From Senimuribacter sp049852125 (GTDB taxonomy: Bacteria > Bacillota > Clostridia > Peptostreptococcales > Anaerovoracaceae), in the NCBI RefSeq assembly GCF_049852125.1, contig NZ_CP187532.1:2858721-2922720 (forward strand): a stretch of DNA of 64,000 bases, written 5' to 3'. Every line of letters begins with the position of its first letter. Position 1 is the first letter of the stretch. Of the stretch, positions 41,853 through 50,701 are shown piece after piece. The notes beneath the pieces are model-generated. The model was given only the letters and a program-made list of their open reading frames with translations, was not told the DNA's origin and made no database searches. Made by a program: the position numbers and the translations under genes.

Positions 41853-43238
41853 ATGGCATCCATAATCAAACGTAAAAAATCCTATTCCGTTGTCTACAAT
41901 TACGTGGATGAAAACGGAGAAACAAAACAAAAGTGGGAAACCTGGCATACCCACAAAGAAGCACTGAAACGGAAAGCAGAGGTTGAGAACCAGCAAAACA
42001 ATGGCACCTTCCTTCCTCCAAGCAATCAGAAAGTATCTGATTTTCTGTATGACTTTGTTTCTACCTATGGAGAGAAAAAATGGGGTGTATCTATGTATGA
42101 CAGCCAAACAGCCCTGATTGCCAACTATATCAATCCGATTATCGGGGATATGGAAGTACAGGCGATTACTCCCCGTGTGGTAGATAAATACATTCAGACG
42201 CTTCAAAAGACGCCTTCCGTATCAAGGAAAAACCGTAAAGCCAGGACAGAATTTGTTACGAACCAGACCATTGAAAAGGTCATTAAACTGCTCCGCTGTG
42301 CTTTCAAACAGGCGGTACGCTGGGAGTTAATTGGAAAGAACCCGTTTGAAAATACGGTCCTTCCGAAAACAGAGTACAAGAAGCGTGATATTTGGGACGC
42401 AGAAACAATCCGCACTGCATTGGATCAATGCACCGACAGTAAACTGTATGTAGCTATGAACCTTGCTTTTGCGTGTTCTCTGCGGATGGGTGAGATTCTT
42501 GGTCTGGCCTGGAAGAATGTTCATATTGAGGATGAAAATATCGCCGCGGACAATGCCTATGTCTACATAGAAGCAGAACTGACGCGGGCCTCCAAGCAGG
42601 CGATTGAAATGCTCGGCGAGAAAGACATCTTCTATATTTTCACCCCGCTTATGCCGAATACCAGCACCCGCCTGATTTTGAAAAAGCCTAAGACAAAATC
42701 CAGTGAAAGAAAGGTATGGCTGCCAAAGACCGTTGCCTACATTCTCCGTGAGTGGAAAAAAGCCCAGGAAGAATTGAAATGTTTCCTCGGTGATGAATAC
42801 CAGGATTTCGATTTGGTTGTTGCTCTGCCAAACGGCCGTCCATGTGAGAACAGGATCATTGAAAAGGAATTCTCCTTGCTGAAGGAGAAAGCAGGGCTCC
42901 CTAACGTTGTATTTCACTCTTTGAGGCATTCCAGTACGACCTATAAGTTAAAGCTCAACCACGGCGATCTGAAGGCCACACAGGGCGATACAGGACACGC
43001 GGAGATCGACATGATTACTAAGGTTTATGCTCATATTTTGGACGAGGACCGCAAGATCAATGCACAGAAATTTGAGAGTGCTTTTTATGCCAATCCTGAT
43101 TTGAGGAATGTAAAACCTCCCCAGGAGCAGCCCCAGGCACAGACTGTAGACCTGGCCGCATTGATTGAACAGCTTCAAAAATCGCCGGAACTGGCAAGTG
43201 CCTTGGCGGCATTGATTGCAGGACAAAAAGCGGTCTGA
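41853..43238 (+). CDS. int: Tyrosine recombinase (ICE integrase)
   Basis: 461 residues. An N-terminal AP2-like arm-binding domain (residues 1-45), a SAM-like core-binding domain (60-170) and a catalytic domain (180-410) with Arg211 (SLRMGEI), His355, Arg358 (HSLRH), His382 (GHAEID) and nucleophile Tyr392 (VYAHI). A Gln/Ala-rich tail follows. It integrates and excises the ICE. The gene ends 195 bp from the tRNA-Arg 3' end, with three candidate arm repeats in between. Confidence 0.95.
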   Translation: MASIIKRKKSYSVVYNYVDENGETKQKWETWHTHKEALKRKAEVENQQNNGTFLPPSNQKVSDFLYDFVSTYGEKKWGVSMYDSQTALIANYINPIIGDMEVQAITPRVVDKYIQTLQKTPSVSRKNRKARTEFVTNQTIEKVIKLLRCAFKQAVRWELIGKNPFENTVLPKTEYKKRDIWDAETIRTALDQCTDSKLYVAMNLAFACSLRMGEILGLAWKNVHIEDENIAADNAYVYIEAELTRASKQAIEMLGEKDIFYIFTPLMPNTSTRLILKKPKTKSSERKVWLPKTVAYILREWKKAQEELKCFLGDEYQDFDLVVALPNGRPCENRIIEKEFSLLKEKAGLPNVVFHSLRHSSTTYKLKLNHGDLKATQGDTGHAEIDMITKVYAHILDEDRKINAQKFESAFYANPDLRNVKPPQEQPQAQTVDLAALIEQLQKSPELASALAALIAGQKAV

Positions 43239-43243
43239 AAGCT

Positions 43244-43310
43244 CCAATTAGCAAAAAGACGATTTTTATTAGCAAGACCTGGATTTCGGTTCGTTTCCAA
43301 TTAGCAAGAT
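43244..43310. repeat. Three direct repeats (C)AATTAGCAAGA: candidate integrase arm sites
   Basis: CCAATTAGCAAAAAGAC (from 43244), TATTAGCAAGAC (from 43267) and CCAATTAGCAAGAT (from 43297) are direct copies of one motif between int and the tRNA. A fourth relative, CAATTAGCAGCAGAC, lies at 41531 before xis. Arm-type sites near attachment sites are typical for AP2-domain integrases. Confidence 0.6.
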
Positions 43311-43387
43311 ATTCACAACACCGTATAAACAATCAGCAACCAAAATAAAGTGTATGATGGTTTTGGGTCTAAGCTCCGCAGCATATT

Positions 43388-43426
43388 AAAAAAGCTGCAA
43401 ACCCTTGAAAATAAAGGCTTGCAGCA
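43388..43426 (-). terminator. Terminator downstream of tRNA-Arg
   Basis: On the minus strand GCTGCAAgCC and GGgTTTGCAGC form a stem followed by TTTTTT, starting 8 nt after the tRNA 3' end. It may be chromosomal or supplied by the ICE to restore the end of the tRNA transcript. Confidence 0.65.
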
Positions 43427-43433
43427 TTGTTTC

Positions 43434-43510
43434 TGGCGTCCCAGAGAGGACTTGAACCTCCGACCCCACGCTTAGGAGGCGTGTGCTCTATCCAACTGAG
43501 CTACTGGGAC
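43434..43510 (-). tRNA. tRNA-Arg (anticodon CCT)
   Basis: 77 nt with CCA encoded. Acceptor GTCCCAG pairs with CTGGGAC; D-arm AGCTCAGTTGGATAGAGCA; anticodon arm CACGC-CTCCTAA-GCGTG; variable GGGGTC; T-arm with GGTTCAAGTCC. The 3' end faces the ICE integrase gene, the usual position for a tRNA used as attachment site, so the ICE boundary should lie at or just beyond 43434. Confidence 0.95.
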
Positions 43511-43539
43511 TTATACAAAAAATATGAAGTTTATTCCTA

Positions 43540-43601
43540 ATTTAGACTCGAACCATCTACCGCTTAGGAGAGCACTGTTATATCCATTTAACTACGGAGA
43601 C
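43540..43601 (-). pseudogene. Degenerate tRNA-like sequence (CCT-anticodon type)
   Basis: Read on the minus strand it has GTCTCCG, an intact D-arm (GTTAAATGGATATAAC), a CTCCTAA anticodon loop with a broken stem, and a GGTTCGAGTC T-loop, but no matching 3' acceptor strand. It sits 29 bp upstream of the functional tRNA-Arg(CCT). It is probably a decayed tRNA left by an earlier element; it is not likely to be charged. Confidence 0.5.
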
Positions 43602-43991
43602 ATATGAACTTTTCACATTATTTATCATACCACGCTTCCTGATAAAATTCAACGGGAAAATAAATCCCACTATTGCGGTCCCGCAGCGTTTCCTAATCTG
43701 AGAATAAGATTATAAAAGCCGCTGCGCAGCTTTTCATCATACTTTTGTTTTATGTTGCGTTAGTTCATGAAAAAACGCAGGTTTCTGAGATTTTTTTGTT
43801 GTTTGTTGCGCGACATGCCCAATTATCTCCTAAATTCTATTATATTTTACCATATTTTATCAAAAATAACAAAAAATCCGGTGCAATTTCTTCGTTTGCG
43901 CAACATCCTGAAAAAAAGTAAGCAAAAAGCTGCGTTTTTTAGTGGGTGCGCGCAACTTACCCCCAAAAACAAGCAAATACCTGCGCGCATC
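43602..43991. other. Intergenic stretch without recognisable features
   Basis: AT-rich sequence between the tRNA remnant and the 9-bp tandem repeat. Short open frames are present, but none has a ribosome site or a recognisable product. A GC-rich hairpin near 43718-43732 (GCCGCTGCGCAGC region) is the only structure I see. Confidence 0.5.
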
Positions 43992-44045
43992 GTATCCATC
44001 GTATCCATCATATCCATCATATCCATCACAGCTATCATATAAATC
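43992..44045. repeat. 9-bp tandem repeat (six units, consensus RTATCCATC)
   Basis: GTATCCATC twice, ATATCCATC twice, then the degenerate units ACAGCTATC and ATATAAATC. A short variable-number repeat in the gap ahead of the CoA-transferase gene. Confidence 0.8.
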
Positions 44046-44293
44046 ATGAACTACAGCCCGCATGCGTACATATTGTGAAGTGTGTAATTTATACAACAGG
44101 CTAGATATTTTTTTAACAATTTCCAAAATTAAGGTTGAATACTCTCTGCTAATGTAGTAAAATGTAGGAGTAATTGTTAAAAAGTAAACAAACTGAGCAA
44201 ACTGAACGTAGGATTAGCATAGGACAAAATCAGTAGGGTTACTTTCTCGAACAAAATTGCAAGTATTCTATCATACATAAACAGGAGGAGATT

Positions 44294-45652
44294 ATGTATA
44301 AAGTTTCAAATCTCGCAGAAGAGTATAAGAAGAAATTGATTACCGCAGACCAGGCTGCCGCAATGGTTGAGCCCGGCAGCAGAATCCATTTCGGACTGGG
44401 CTGCGGCTCTGTCGTAGATATAGACGAGGCGCTGGCAAAGAGAGCCGATGAGCTAAAGGGTATTGAAATTATCAGTACCGTGGCCATCAGAAAAGCGCCT
44501 TTCAAGGTTTATCAGGCTACGACCTCTAATGATCAAGTGAAATTCGCGTCAGCTCATTTCAGCGCTTTCGACCGTCAGATGTGCAAGGATGGCCGCTGCT
44601 GGTATATTCCGATGCTGTTCAATGAGCTGCCATATTATTGGTATAATAACCAGAACGAAATCGACATTGCGTTCTTTCAGGTAGCGCCGATGGACAGTCA
44701 CGGCAACTTCAATCTCGGACCGCAGGTAGCCGATATGTGGGGCGTTATCAAAGCCGCAAAGAAGGTTATCGTTGAGGTTAATGAAAATATGCCGATTGCC
44801 CACGGCCATCAGACCCAGCTGAATTTATACGGTATCGACTATATCGTAGAAGGAAGCAATCCTTCTATGCCGGAGCTGGCAACTAAGCCCGCGTCCGATA
44901 TCGATAAGCAAATCGCCAAGCATGTAGTAGAACAGATCGGCAGCCACAGCACATTGCAGCTGGGAATCGGCAGTCTGCCTAACTGCATCGGACAGATGCT
45001 GGCAGATTCCGATGTGAGAAATATCAACGCGCATACCGAAATGTTCGTGGACGCCTATGTAGACCTGTTCGAGGCAGGCAAGCTGACCGGCAACAAGCCG
45101 GTAGACAAAGGCAAAGCGCTCTACACCTTCGCGGGCGGTACCAAGAAGCTGTACGACTTCATCGATGATAATCCAATTTGCTGCACAGCGCCGGTTAATT
45201 ACGTAAATAACGTAAACATCGTTGCCAGCATCGACAACTTTGTATCCGTTAACAGCTGTATTCAGGTTGACCTCTACGGTCAAATCTGTTCTGAATCCGC
45301 GGGACACCAGCAGATCAGCGGTACCGGCGGTCAGTTAGACTTTGTTATGGGAGCGTTCCTGTCAAAAGGCGGCAAAAGCTTTATCTGCACGCCTTCCACC
45401 AGAACAATGAAGGACGGCACCAAGGAATCACTGATCGCGCCGATTCTGACCCCGGGCGCTATCGTCACTACGCCGAGAACCGCTACTAACTTCATCGTTA
45501 CCGAATATGGCGCGGCTAACCTGAAGGGTAAGTCCACCTGGGAAAGAGCAGAGCTGTTAATCAATATCGCTCATCCAGATTTCCGAGAGGATCTGATTAA
45601 ACAGGCTGAGAAAAACGGCATCTGGAAAAATACCAGCAAATGCACTTTCTAA
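44294..45652 (+). CDS. Acetyl-CoA hydrolase/transferase family CoA-transferase (butyrate or 4-hydroxybutyrate type)
   Basis: 452 residues. The fold's landmarks are visible: N-terminal GSRIHFGLGCGSV, the GIGSLPNCIGQML loop, the catalytic Glu249 in NAHTEMF, and the CoA-binding GTGGQLDFVMGA with its ISGTGG loop. Close relatives are 4-hydroxybutyrate or butyryl-CoA:acetate CoA-transferases of anaerobes, which move CoA between acetate and an acyl group. CAGGAGGAG precedes the ATG. It appears to be single-gene; a long hairpin follows at 45746. The acyl substrate cannot be read from sequence. Confidence 0.87.
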   Translation: MYKVSNLAEEYKKKLITADQAAAMVEPGSRIHFGLGCGSVVDIDEALAKRADELKGIEIISTVAIRKAPFKVYQATTSNDQVKFASAHFSAFDRQMCKDGRCWYIPMLFNELPYYWYNNQNEIDIAFFQVAPMDSHGNFNLGPQVADMWGVIKAAKKVIVEVNENMPIAHGHQTQLNLYGIDYIVEGSNPSMPELATKPASDIDKQIAKHVVEQIGSHSTLQLGIGSLPNCIGQMLADSDVRNINAHTEMFVDAYVDLFEAGKLTGNKPVDKGKALYTFAGGTKKLYDFIDDNPICCTAPVNYVNNVNIVASIDNFVSVNSCIQVDLYGQICSESAGHQQISGTGGQLDFVMGAFLSKGGKSFICTPSTRTMKDGTKESLIAPILTPGAIVTTPRTATNFIVTEYGAANLKGKSTWERAELLINIAHPDFREDLIKQAEKNGIWKNTSKCTF

Positions 45653-45745
45653 ATCAGTAATCTACACAGCAAACGGCAGACGAGTGCAAAGGCTGCACAG
45701 GCTGACCGGCGACTATATTTATAAATCATTTATTCTAATCCATAC

Positions 45746-45819
45746 TATATATCACAATGCGAAAAGGAGCCGGCTGACTCATACACCTGAGCAGGCGGCT
45801 CCTTGCATTATGATATATA
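45746..45819. terminator. Long hairpin terminator between converging genes
   Basis: Outer arms TATATATCACAATGC (45746-45760) and GCATTATGATATATA (45805-45819) pair with one mismatch; inner arms AAGGAGCCG (45764-45772) and CGGCTCCTT (45796-45804) pair perfectly. Its near-symmetry fits a bidirectional terminator. Confidence 0.85.
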
Positions 45820-45826
45820 GGAACTC

Positions 45827-48241
45827 TTAATTCACATCGTTTCGGCTCAAAATCTCCGCCGGTGTTTTTCTCATCGTATTTGCTACCGGCAATAATCCGG
45901 CCAGCATATTAAATCCGAATACCAGAAGCATACTCACCATGAATACTACAGGATTCATCAGATACTGTCCGCCAATCATCGGAATTTTAGATATACCGTT
46001 TAAAATATAGGCCATAACAGCCATACCCGGCAGTGTAGTCAATGTCGTCAGCGCGATAATCTCACCCATGAACATCTTATAGATATCCTTCTTCTTCAAT
46101 CCGATAGCACGCAGCACGCCTACCTCCTTAACTCTTGACAGGAAGGAGGATCGGAGCATCAGATACATCTCGATCAGAGAGATGAGAAGTATAATTCCCG
46201 ATACGAGTATCGTGGCCAAAATCTGCTTGGTAATGCTATCGATATAGGCCTGACGATCTGTCTCATAATTATCCGTCACTTTAACATTTTTTGAAGAAAG
46301 GGTTTCATAAGCTGCAGCCTTATCCGATGGGGACAGCGTCAAACTGTTTTCCTTTTCCAAATACGCGATCTTAGCGGTTTCCTCACTGACAAAGACGTCG
46401 TTTCTCTGCCGCTTATCGTTATAGTACCCGCATACAGTGAGCTTTTTCCCGTTTACACGCAGGTCCAGCTTCGAGCCGATGGCTGCTTCATACCTATAAT
46501 CTTCACTGATCAAAGCTTCTCCCACAGACGCAGGCGCACTGCCTCCGGTAATCTCTATATCCGGATCCTCAGCAGCCAGCGCGTAGCTAACCGGATCGTT
46601 GACTGCGGAATCATCCGCTTCCTCCTGCATTGGCTGATTCATCAGAATATCCAACATCAGGTCTCCTTTAACATAGATAGACGGACTGTTCTGTTCTGTA
46701 ATACCGGTAATGGTGAATTCTCCTAATCTCGGCAACTCAGCTTTTCTTCCGATCAGATCTCCATAAGAGTTCACGCCGATCATTCCCGACGTTCCCTCGC
46801 TGAACAAAGAGTCTGCCGTCATCCTGTCGATGACTATCTCACGCTCCTTTTTTGCCGCTTTTCCGGCAATCAACGCGTCCTCATTGACCATGCTTCTATC
46901 TGCCAGGGAACCCTCCAGGTTAACGGCTCCGCCAGAAGACTGGTAATAATCGTCCAGCGGAAAGAGAAAAGCAACATGGGAATTGCCTGGCAATGCATAA
47001 TCGATGTCTTTCATTTTTTCATATTTACGAAAAACCTCTGGCGTCAGCTTCGCGCCCTCAATGGTCAGATAATTTTTATTCACCTGAACGAACTTATCAT
47101 CGGTAATATTCGTAATGCCCGCTATATTGCTCACCGCGTAAATGGAGAACATGGAGGCCAGCACAAATCCCGCCAGCAGAATTTTTTTGATCAGGGAATA
47201 GGAAAATATCTTCTTATATCCATTGGCAAGCATCGACGGCAGCGTATAGATAGAAGTATATTTCGGTGTAAAACTCTGATCCACCTGCTTATCGTAATCA
47301 AACTCGTATTCCTCGTAGATATCCTTTGATATCTTCTGATAGTGGCCGTCTACCAATTCTACCGCGTCAGAACCCTGATGCAGTCCTTCAGGCAATTCTA
47401 CATAGAGATTCCCTCCCCGCACTACGACCTTGATTTCGGGAAGGTCTTCCCGATCGCTATAATATTTTACCTTGACGCCTTCTCCGTCAAGCTCCTGCTG
47501 TATCGGAAGATCCTGCAGATAAATTTTATTCTCCAGCCTGTAATCAAGCTCCTCATCGTGGATGTTTTCTCTGTCGCTGATAATCTTACCGTCTACAATC
47601 TCAACAATACGAGACGCATAAAACTCCGCAATTTCTCTCTCATGGGTAACCAAAATTACCAGCTTTTCCCGGGAAATCGCTTTGATGATATTCATAATCT
47701 CTATGGTATTACGACTATCCAGATTTCCTGTCGGTTCATCGGCGATGATGATCTTCGGATTTTTTACAATCGCTCTGGCAATGCCAACCCGTTGGCGTTC
47801 ACCGCCGGAAAGCATCTTTGCCGGACGGTTTCTGTATCTGTCGATTCCTACCCGCTTCAGAATGTACATTACTCTGCGCTCTATCTCGGCTTTGTCCCGA
47901 ATACCCATCATCCGCAGTACCAACGCCACATTATTGAAAACGGTTTCGTCCTCTATCAAATTATAGTTCTGAAAAATATAGCCTACACAGGCGTTACGAA
48001 GCTCATCCTTCTTGCCCTCCGACCGTGTAGTCATTCTCTCTCCGTCAATGAGAATTTCGCCGCTGTCTACCTTATCCAGACCGCCGATGGCATTAAGCAA
48101 GGTGGTTTTACCACATCCGGAATGTCCCAGAAAGGTCACCAGCCCCTTATCTGCCAATTCAATGGAGGTTTCATTTATTACGTGTATTTCATTATTCTTT
48201 TTTCTATTGTAATACTTATTTACACCTGTTAATCTGATCAT
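45827..48241 (-). CDS. ABC transporter, ATPase fused to FtsX-like permease (first of pair)
   Basis: 804 residues. The N-terminal 225 are a MacB-type ATPase: Walker A GHSGCGKTT, signature MLSGGERQR, Walker B IIIADEPTGNLDS. A linker of about 110 residues is beta-rich (VKVVVRGGNLYVELP). A first membrane helix near 355 is followed by a 300-residue extracellular domain and three C-terminal helices (TKQILATILVSGIILLISLI; FMGEIIALTTLTTLPGMAVM; NPVVFMVSMLLVFGFNM). The type VII layout acts from the outside, typically in peptide or lipoprotein handling. The partner gene lies 3 bp upstream. Confidence 0.88.
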   Translation of the reverse strand: MIRLTGVNKYYNRKKNNEIHVINETSIELADKGLVTFLGHSGCGKTTLLNAIGGLDKVDSGEILIDGERMTTRSEGKKDELRNACVGYIFQNYNLIEDETVFNNVALVLRMMGIRDKAEIERRVMYILKRVGIDRYRNRPAKMLSGGERQRVGIARAIVKNPKIIIADEPTGNLDSRNTIEIMNIIKAISREKLVILVTHEREIAEFYASRIVEIVDGKIISDRENIHDEELDYRLENKIYLQDLPIQQELDGEGVKVKYYSDREDLPEIKVVVRGGNLYVELPEGLHQGSDAVELVDGHYQKISKDIYEEYEFDYDKQVDQSFTPKYTSIYTLPSMLANGYKKIFSYSLIKKILLAGFVLASMFSIYAVSNIAGITNITDDKFVQVNKNYLTIEGAKLTPEVFRKYEKMKDIDYALPGNSHVAFLFPLDDYYQSSGGAVNLEGSLADRSMVNEDALIAGKAAKKEREIVIDRMTADSLFSEGTSGMIGVNSYGDLIGRKAELPRLGEFTITGITEQNSPSIYVKGDLMLDILMNQPMQEEADDSAVNDPVSYALAAEDPDIEITGGSAPASVGEALISEDYRYEAAIGSKLDLRVNGKKLTVCGYYNDKRQRNDVFVSEETAKIAYLEKENSLTLSPSDKAAAYETLSSKNVKVTDNYETDRQAYIDSITKQILATILVSGIILLISLIEMYLMLRSSFLSRVKEVGVLRAIGLKKKDIYKMFMGEIIALTTLTTLPGMAVMAYILNGISKIPMIGGQYLMNPVVFMVSMLLVFGFNMLAGLLPVANTMRKTPAEILSRNDVN

Positions 48242-48244
48242 CCC

Positions 48245-50506
48245 TTACACCTCCTCCTTATATGCGTTCATCGCGGTCTTTTTGAACAGCTGTTTCGCGT
48301 ATCGCATCGCCAGCAAAATAGACATGAGACACAAAACGGCATACAAAATAACCAAATCTCCTATGGACAGGAAGCCTATCAGGTTCTGCAGATACGCGCT
48401 GTTCAAAACGCCTGCCTTCACCAGACCCAGCATTGCCATACAGAAGAAGAATGCGATATTAAATACGGCAAACAGTTCTATCTTCAGCAGGCTGCTGCAA
48501 TTCCCCTTTGTGGCGCCCAGCATACGAATCGTGGAGAAATAGGTATTTCTGGATTTGAGGATCAATTTGACGATGAAGTAGGCGATGAAGAACATGACGA
48601 TCAAAATCCCTGCCAGCATTACGGTATACAGAGTCTTTAGAATGACGATAAACCCTCCGGTATAATCCGCCAGACCATCCTCCATACAAAACGCCCTATA
48701 GCCTGCGTCCTCTGCCTCTTTCGCTGTTTCTCTCACAGTTCTGTGATCCTCTACCTTGATACTGGATTGAAAGCTTCCCTTCTCAAAGATTTTTTTGTAA
48801 TCCCTTTCATTGATAAACAGGCTGCCTGTTACCGTATCAAAATCATTGCGGCCTACCAGCTGCTGCAGGTTTTCTTTATTATATACGGCTCCTACTCGGA
48901 AGCTATACTGATCCGTAAAATATTGGCTTTTGTTATCCAGCTTTAATGTCTCTCCTATGGCGCCGCCGCTTGCCATGGACGCCAAATCCTCCGGCACGTA
49001 GATATCCCCTGGACTGACGTCTTTTGATGGAATCAGACCCAGCGTGCCGCTGCCCGGGTCGCTTGTGAAAATCCTTCCGCCAAAGGAAATCTCCTGTGAG
49101 CAGTATTGTTCCAGAACTGCCGCGCGAATATTATCCATCGTCTTATCTGTCACCTTCAGGCGAGCTTCGCAGTAAGTGCCGGAATCCTCCATGATTTTCG
49201 TCTCTTGTTCTGTCATAAAGCCCCAGCCGACAATTTTCACTCTGCCCTTCAGCAGCTCGGTTCCTGTATTCTGATTCAGCATCATAACCTTCGCGTCCAT
49301 TACCATATCCATTACATTATGGGCATAGCCGTCCTGGGGCACCAGCATAAACGCCTCGTTTCCCTTCTTTGGTAAACGTCCTTCCTGAATACGATCTTCC
49401 TCCAGGCTTCCTTCTTCTATGTTGGCGTTGATATAGAAATTACCATTCTCCATATCGTCGGTCACGTTCATCATCATATCCAGCATCAGGTCATTTTTGA
49501 CAACCTGTTTCACGCCGGGCAAACCTTCCAGGGTCGTGTAGTCAGCCTGGGTCATCTCACCGCGATCCAACCGGGTAATGATGATACGGTCGCGGCCTGT
49601 ATCATTGAAGAAGCTGTTATAGCCGCCTGTCTGCATATCGCTCATATTCATAAACGAAGTATACTGTCCGATCACACCGGCGCACAGAAATACGAACACT
49701 GTCAGCAAAAGCAAAAATTTGGCAGGCAGGTTGAACGTATTGCGTAAGCCCAGTCGAACCATGCTTCCCGTTTGAAGTCTGTCGTCCCTTGCCGTTTGTA
49801 CATCTGTTTCTGAACAAAGAGGGGCCCGCTGGGCAATTCTCTTATCCTCCACAACGCTTCCGTCATGCATCGTAATCTTTCTGGTAACATACGGCTCTAC
49901 CTGATCATAATTATGGGTAACAATAATGATCAGCTTATCCTTTGATAGTTCAGATAACAACTTGATAATATCTGCCGCCGATTTGCTGTCCAGGTTTCCT
50001 GTAGGCTCATCCGCTACGATAATCGGCGTTTCCTTTGCCAAGGCTCTTGCAATCGCAACGCGCTGCTTTTGCCCGCCGGATAGTTTGGAGGCCTTTGTTT
50101 TCGCGTAGGCTGACAGGCCCACCTTCTCTATGATATCTGTCACCTTATCTGGTATCTCGTCCTTGCTGTATCCGCTCATCAAAAGTACCAGCTCTACGTT
50201 TTGATAAACGGTATAGCTGTTAATCAGGTTAAACGTCTGAAAAATATTGCCGATATATTTCTTTCTGTAGTCCTCCAAATCCTCCTTGGAAAATCCGCTG
50301 GTAGGCTTTTCCGCTACATACATCTCGCCTTCTTCATAGCCGTCTAATCCGGAAATAACATTGAGAAGAGTGGATTTACCGCTGCCGCTTTCTCCTGTAA
50401 TGGCAACGAATTCGCCCATCTCAAATTCCAGGTCGACTTTTGAGAAGCCTGTAGAAACCAATCCGCCCGACGAATAGAATTTTGATACACGTTCTAATCT
50501 TAACAT
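48245..50506 (-). CDS. ABC transporter, ATPase fused to FtsX-like permease (second of pair)
   Basis: 753 residues with the same plan as its neighbour: Walker A GESGSGKST, signature KLSGGQKQR, Walker B IIVADEPTGNLDS; one membrane helix near 270 (AKFLLLLTVFVFLCAGVIGQ), an extracellular domain of about 330 residues, then three helices. The two proteins are clearly paralogous but diverged, and probably form a heterodimer. No two-component system adjoins them. GGGGAG precedes the ATG at 50506. Confidence 0.88.
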   Translation of the reverse strand: MLRLERVSKFYSSGGLVSTGFSKVDLEFEMGEFVAITGESGSGKSTLLNVISGLDGYEEGEMYVAEKPTSGFSKEDLEDYRKKYIGNIFQTFNLINSYTVYQNVELVLLMSGYSKDEIPDKVTDIIEKVGLSAYAKTKASKLSGGQKQRVAIARALAKETPIIVADEPTGNLDSKSAADIIKLLSELSKDKLIIIVTHNYDQVEPYVTRKITMHDGSVVEDKRIAQRAPLCSETDVQTARDDRLQTGSMVRLGLRNTFNLPAKFLLLLTVFVFLCAGVIGQYTSFMNMSDMQTGGYNSFFNDTGRDRIIITRLDRGEMTQADYTTLEGLPGVKQVVKNDLMLDMMMNVTDDMENGNFYINANIEEGSLEEDRIQEGRLPKKGNEAFMLVPQDGYAHNVMDMVMDAKVMMLNQNTGTELLKGRVKIVGWGFMTEQETKIMEDSGTYCEARLKVTDKTMDNIRAAVLEQYCSQEISFGGRIFTSDPGSGTLGLIPSKDVSPGDIYVPEDLASMASGGAIGETLKLDNKSQYFTDQYSFRVGAVYNKENLQQLVGRNDFDTVTGSLFINERDYKKIFEKGSFQSSIKVEDHRTVRETAKEAEDAGYRAFCMEDGLADYTGGFIVILKTLYTVMLAGILIVMFFIAYFIVKLILKSRNTYFSTIRMLGATKGNCSSLLKIELFAVFNIAFFFCMAMLGLVKAGVLNSAYLQNLIGFLSIGDLVILYAVLCLMSILLAMRYAKQLFKKTAMNAYKEEV

Positions 50507-50653
50507 GGTGCTCCCCTTTCTTTCTCTGCTGCATGTACTATATCACATAATCGCCATAAAAATCCATAGCCTCCGGCTATTTTTAAGAAACGTAAGGAAA
50601 AATTAAGAAACCGATCGCGGTCTTCAGACCGCCTCTCGTCCCTCCAAGCAAAA

Positions 50654-50682
50654 GGCAGCATTCCCACTGAGGTCATGCTGCC
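50654..50682 (-). terminator. Terminator downstream of the DUF362 gene
   Basis: GGCAGCAT (50654-50661) pairs with ATGCTGCC (50675-50682); read on the minus strand a TTTTGC follows. It separates the DUF362 gene from the ABC pair. Confidence 0.65.
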
Positions 50683-50701
50683 TGTCGTTTCATTTCTCAT
50701 C

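Noticed and set aside
47342..48232. 296-codon plus-strand frame opposite the ABC ATPase
   Set aside because: The minus strand encodes Walker A, signature and Walker B motifs here; the plus frame has none.
50500..50700. 66-codon minus-strand frame between DUF362 and ABC genes
   Set aside because: It contains the terminator hairpin of the DUF362 gene and has no recognisable product.
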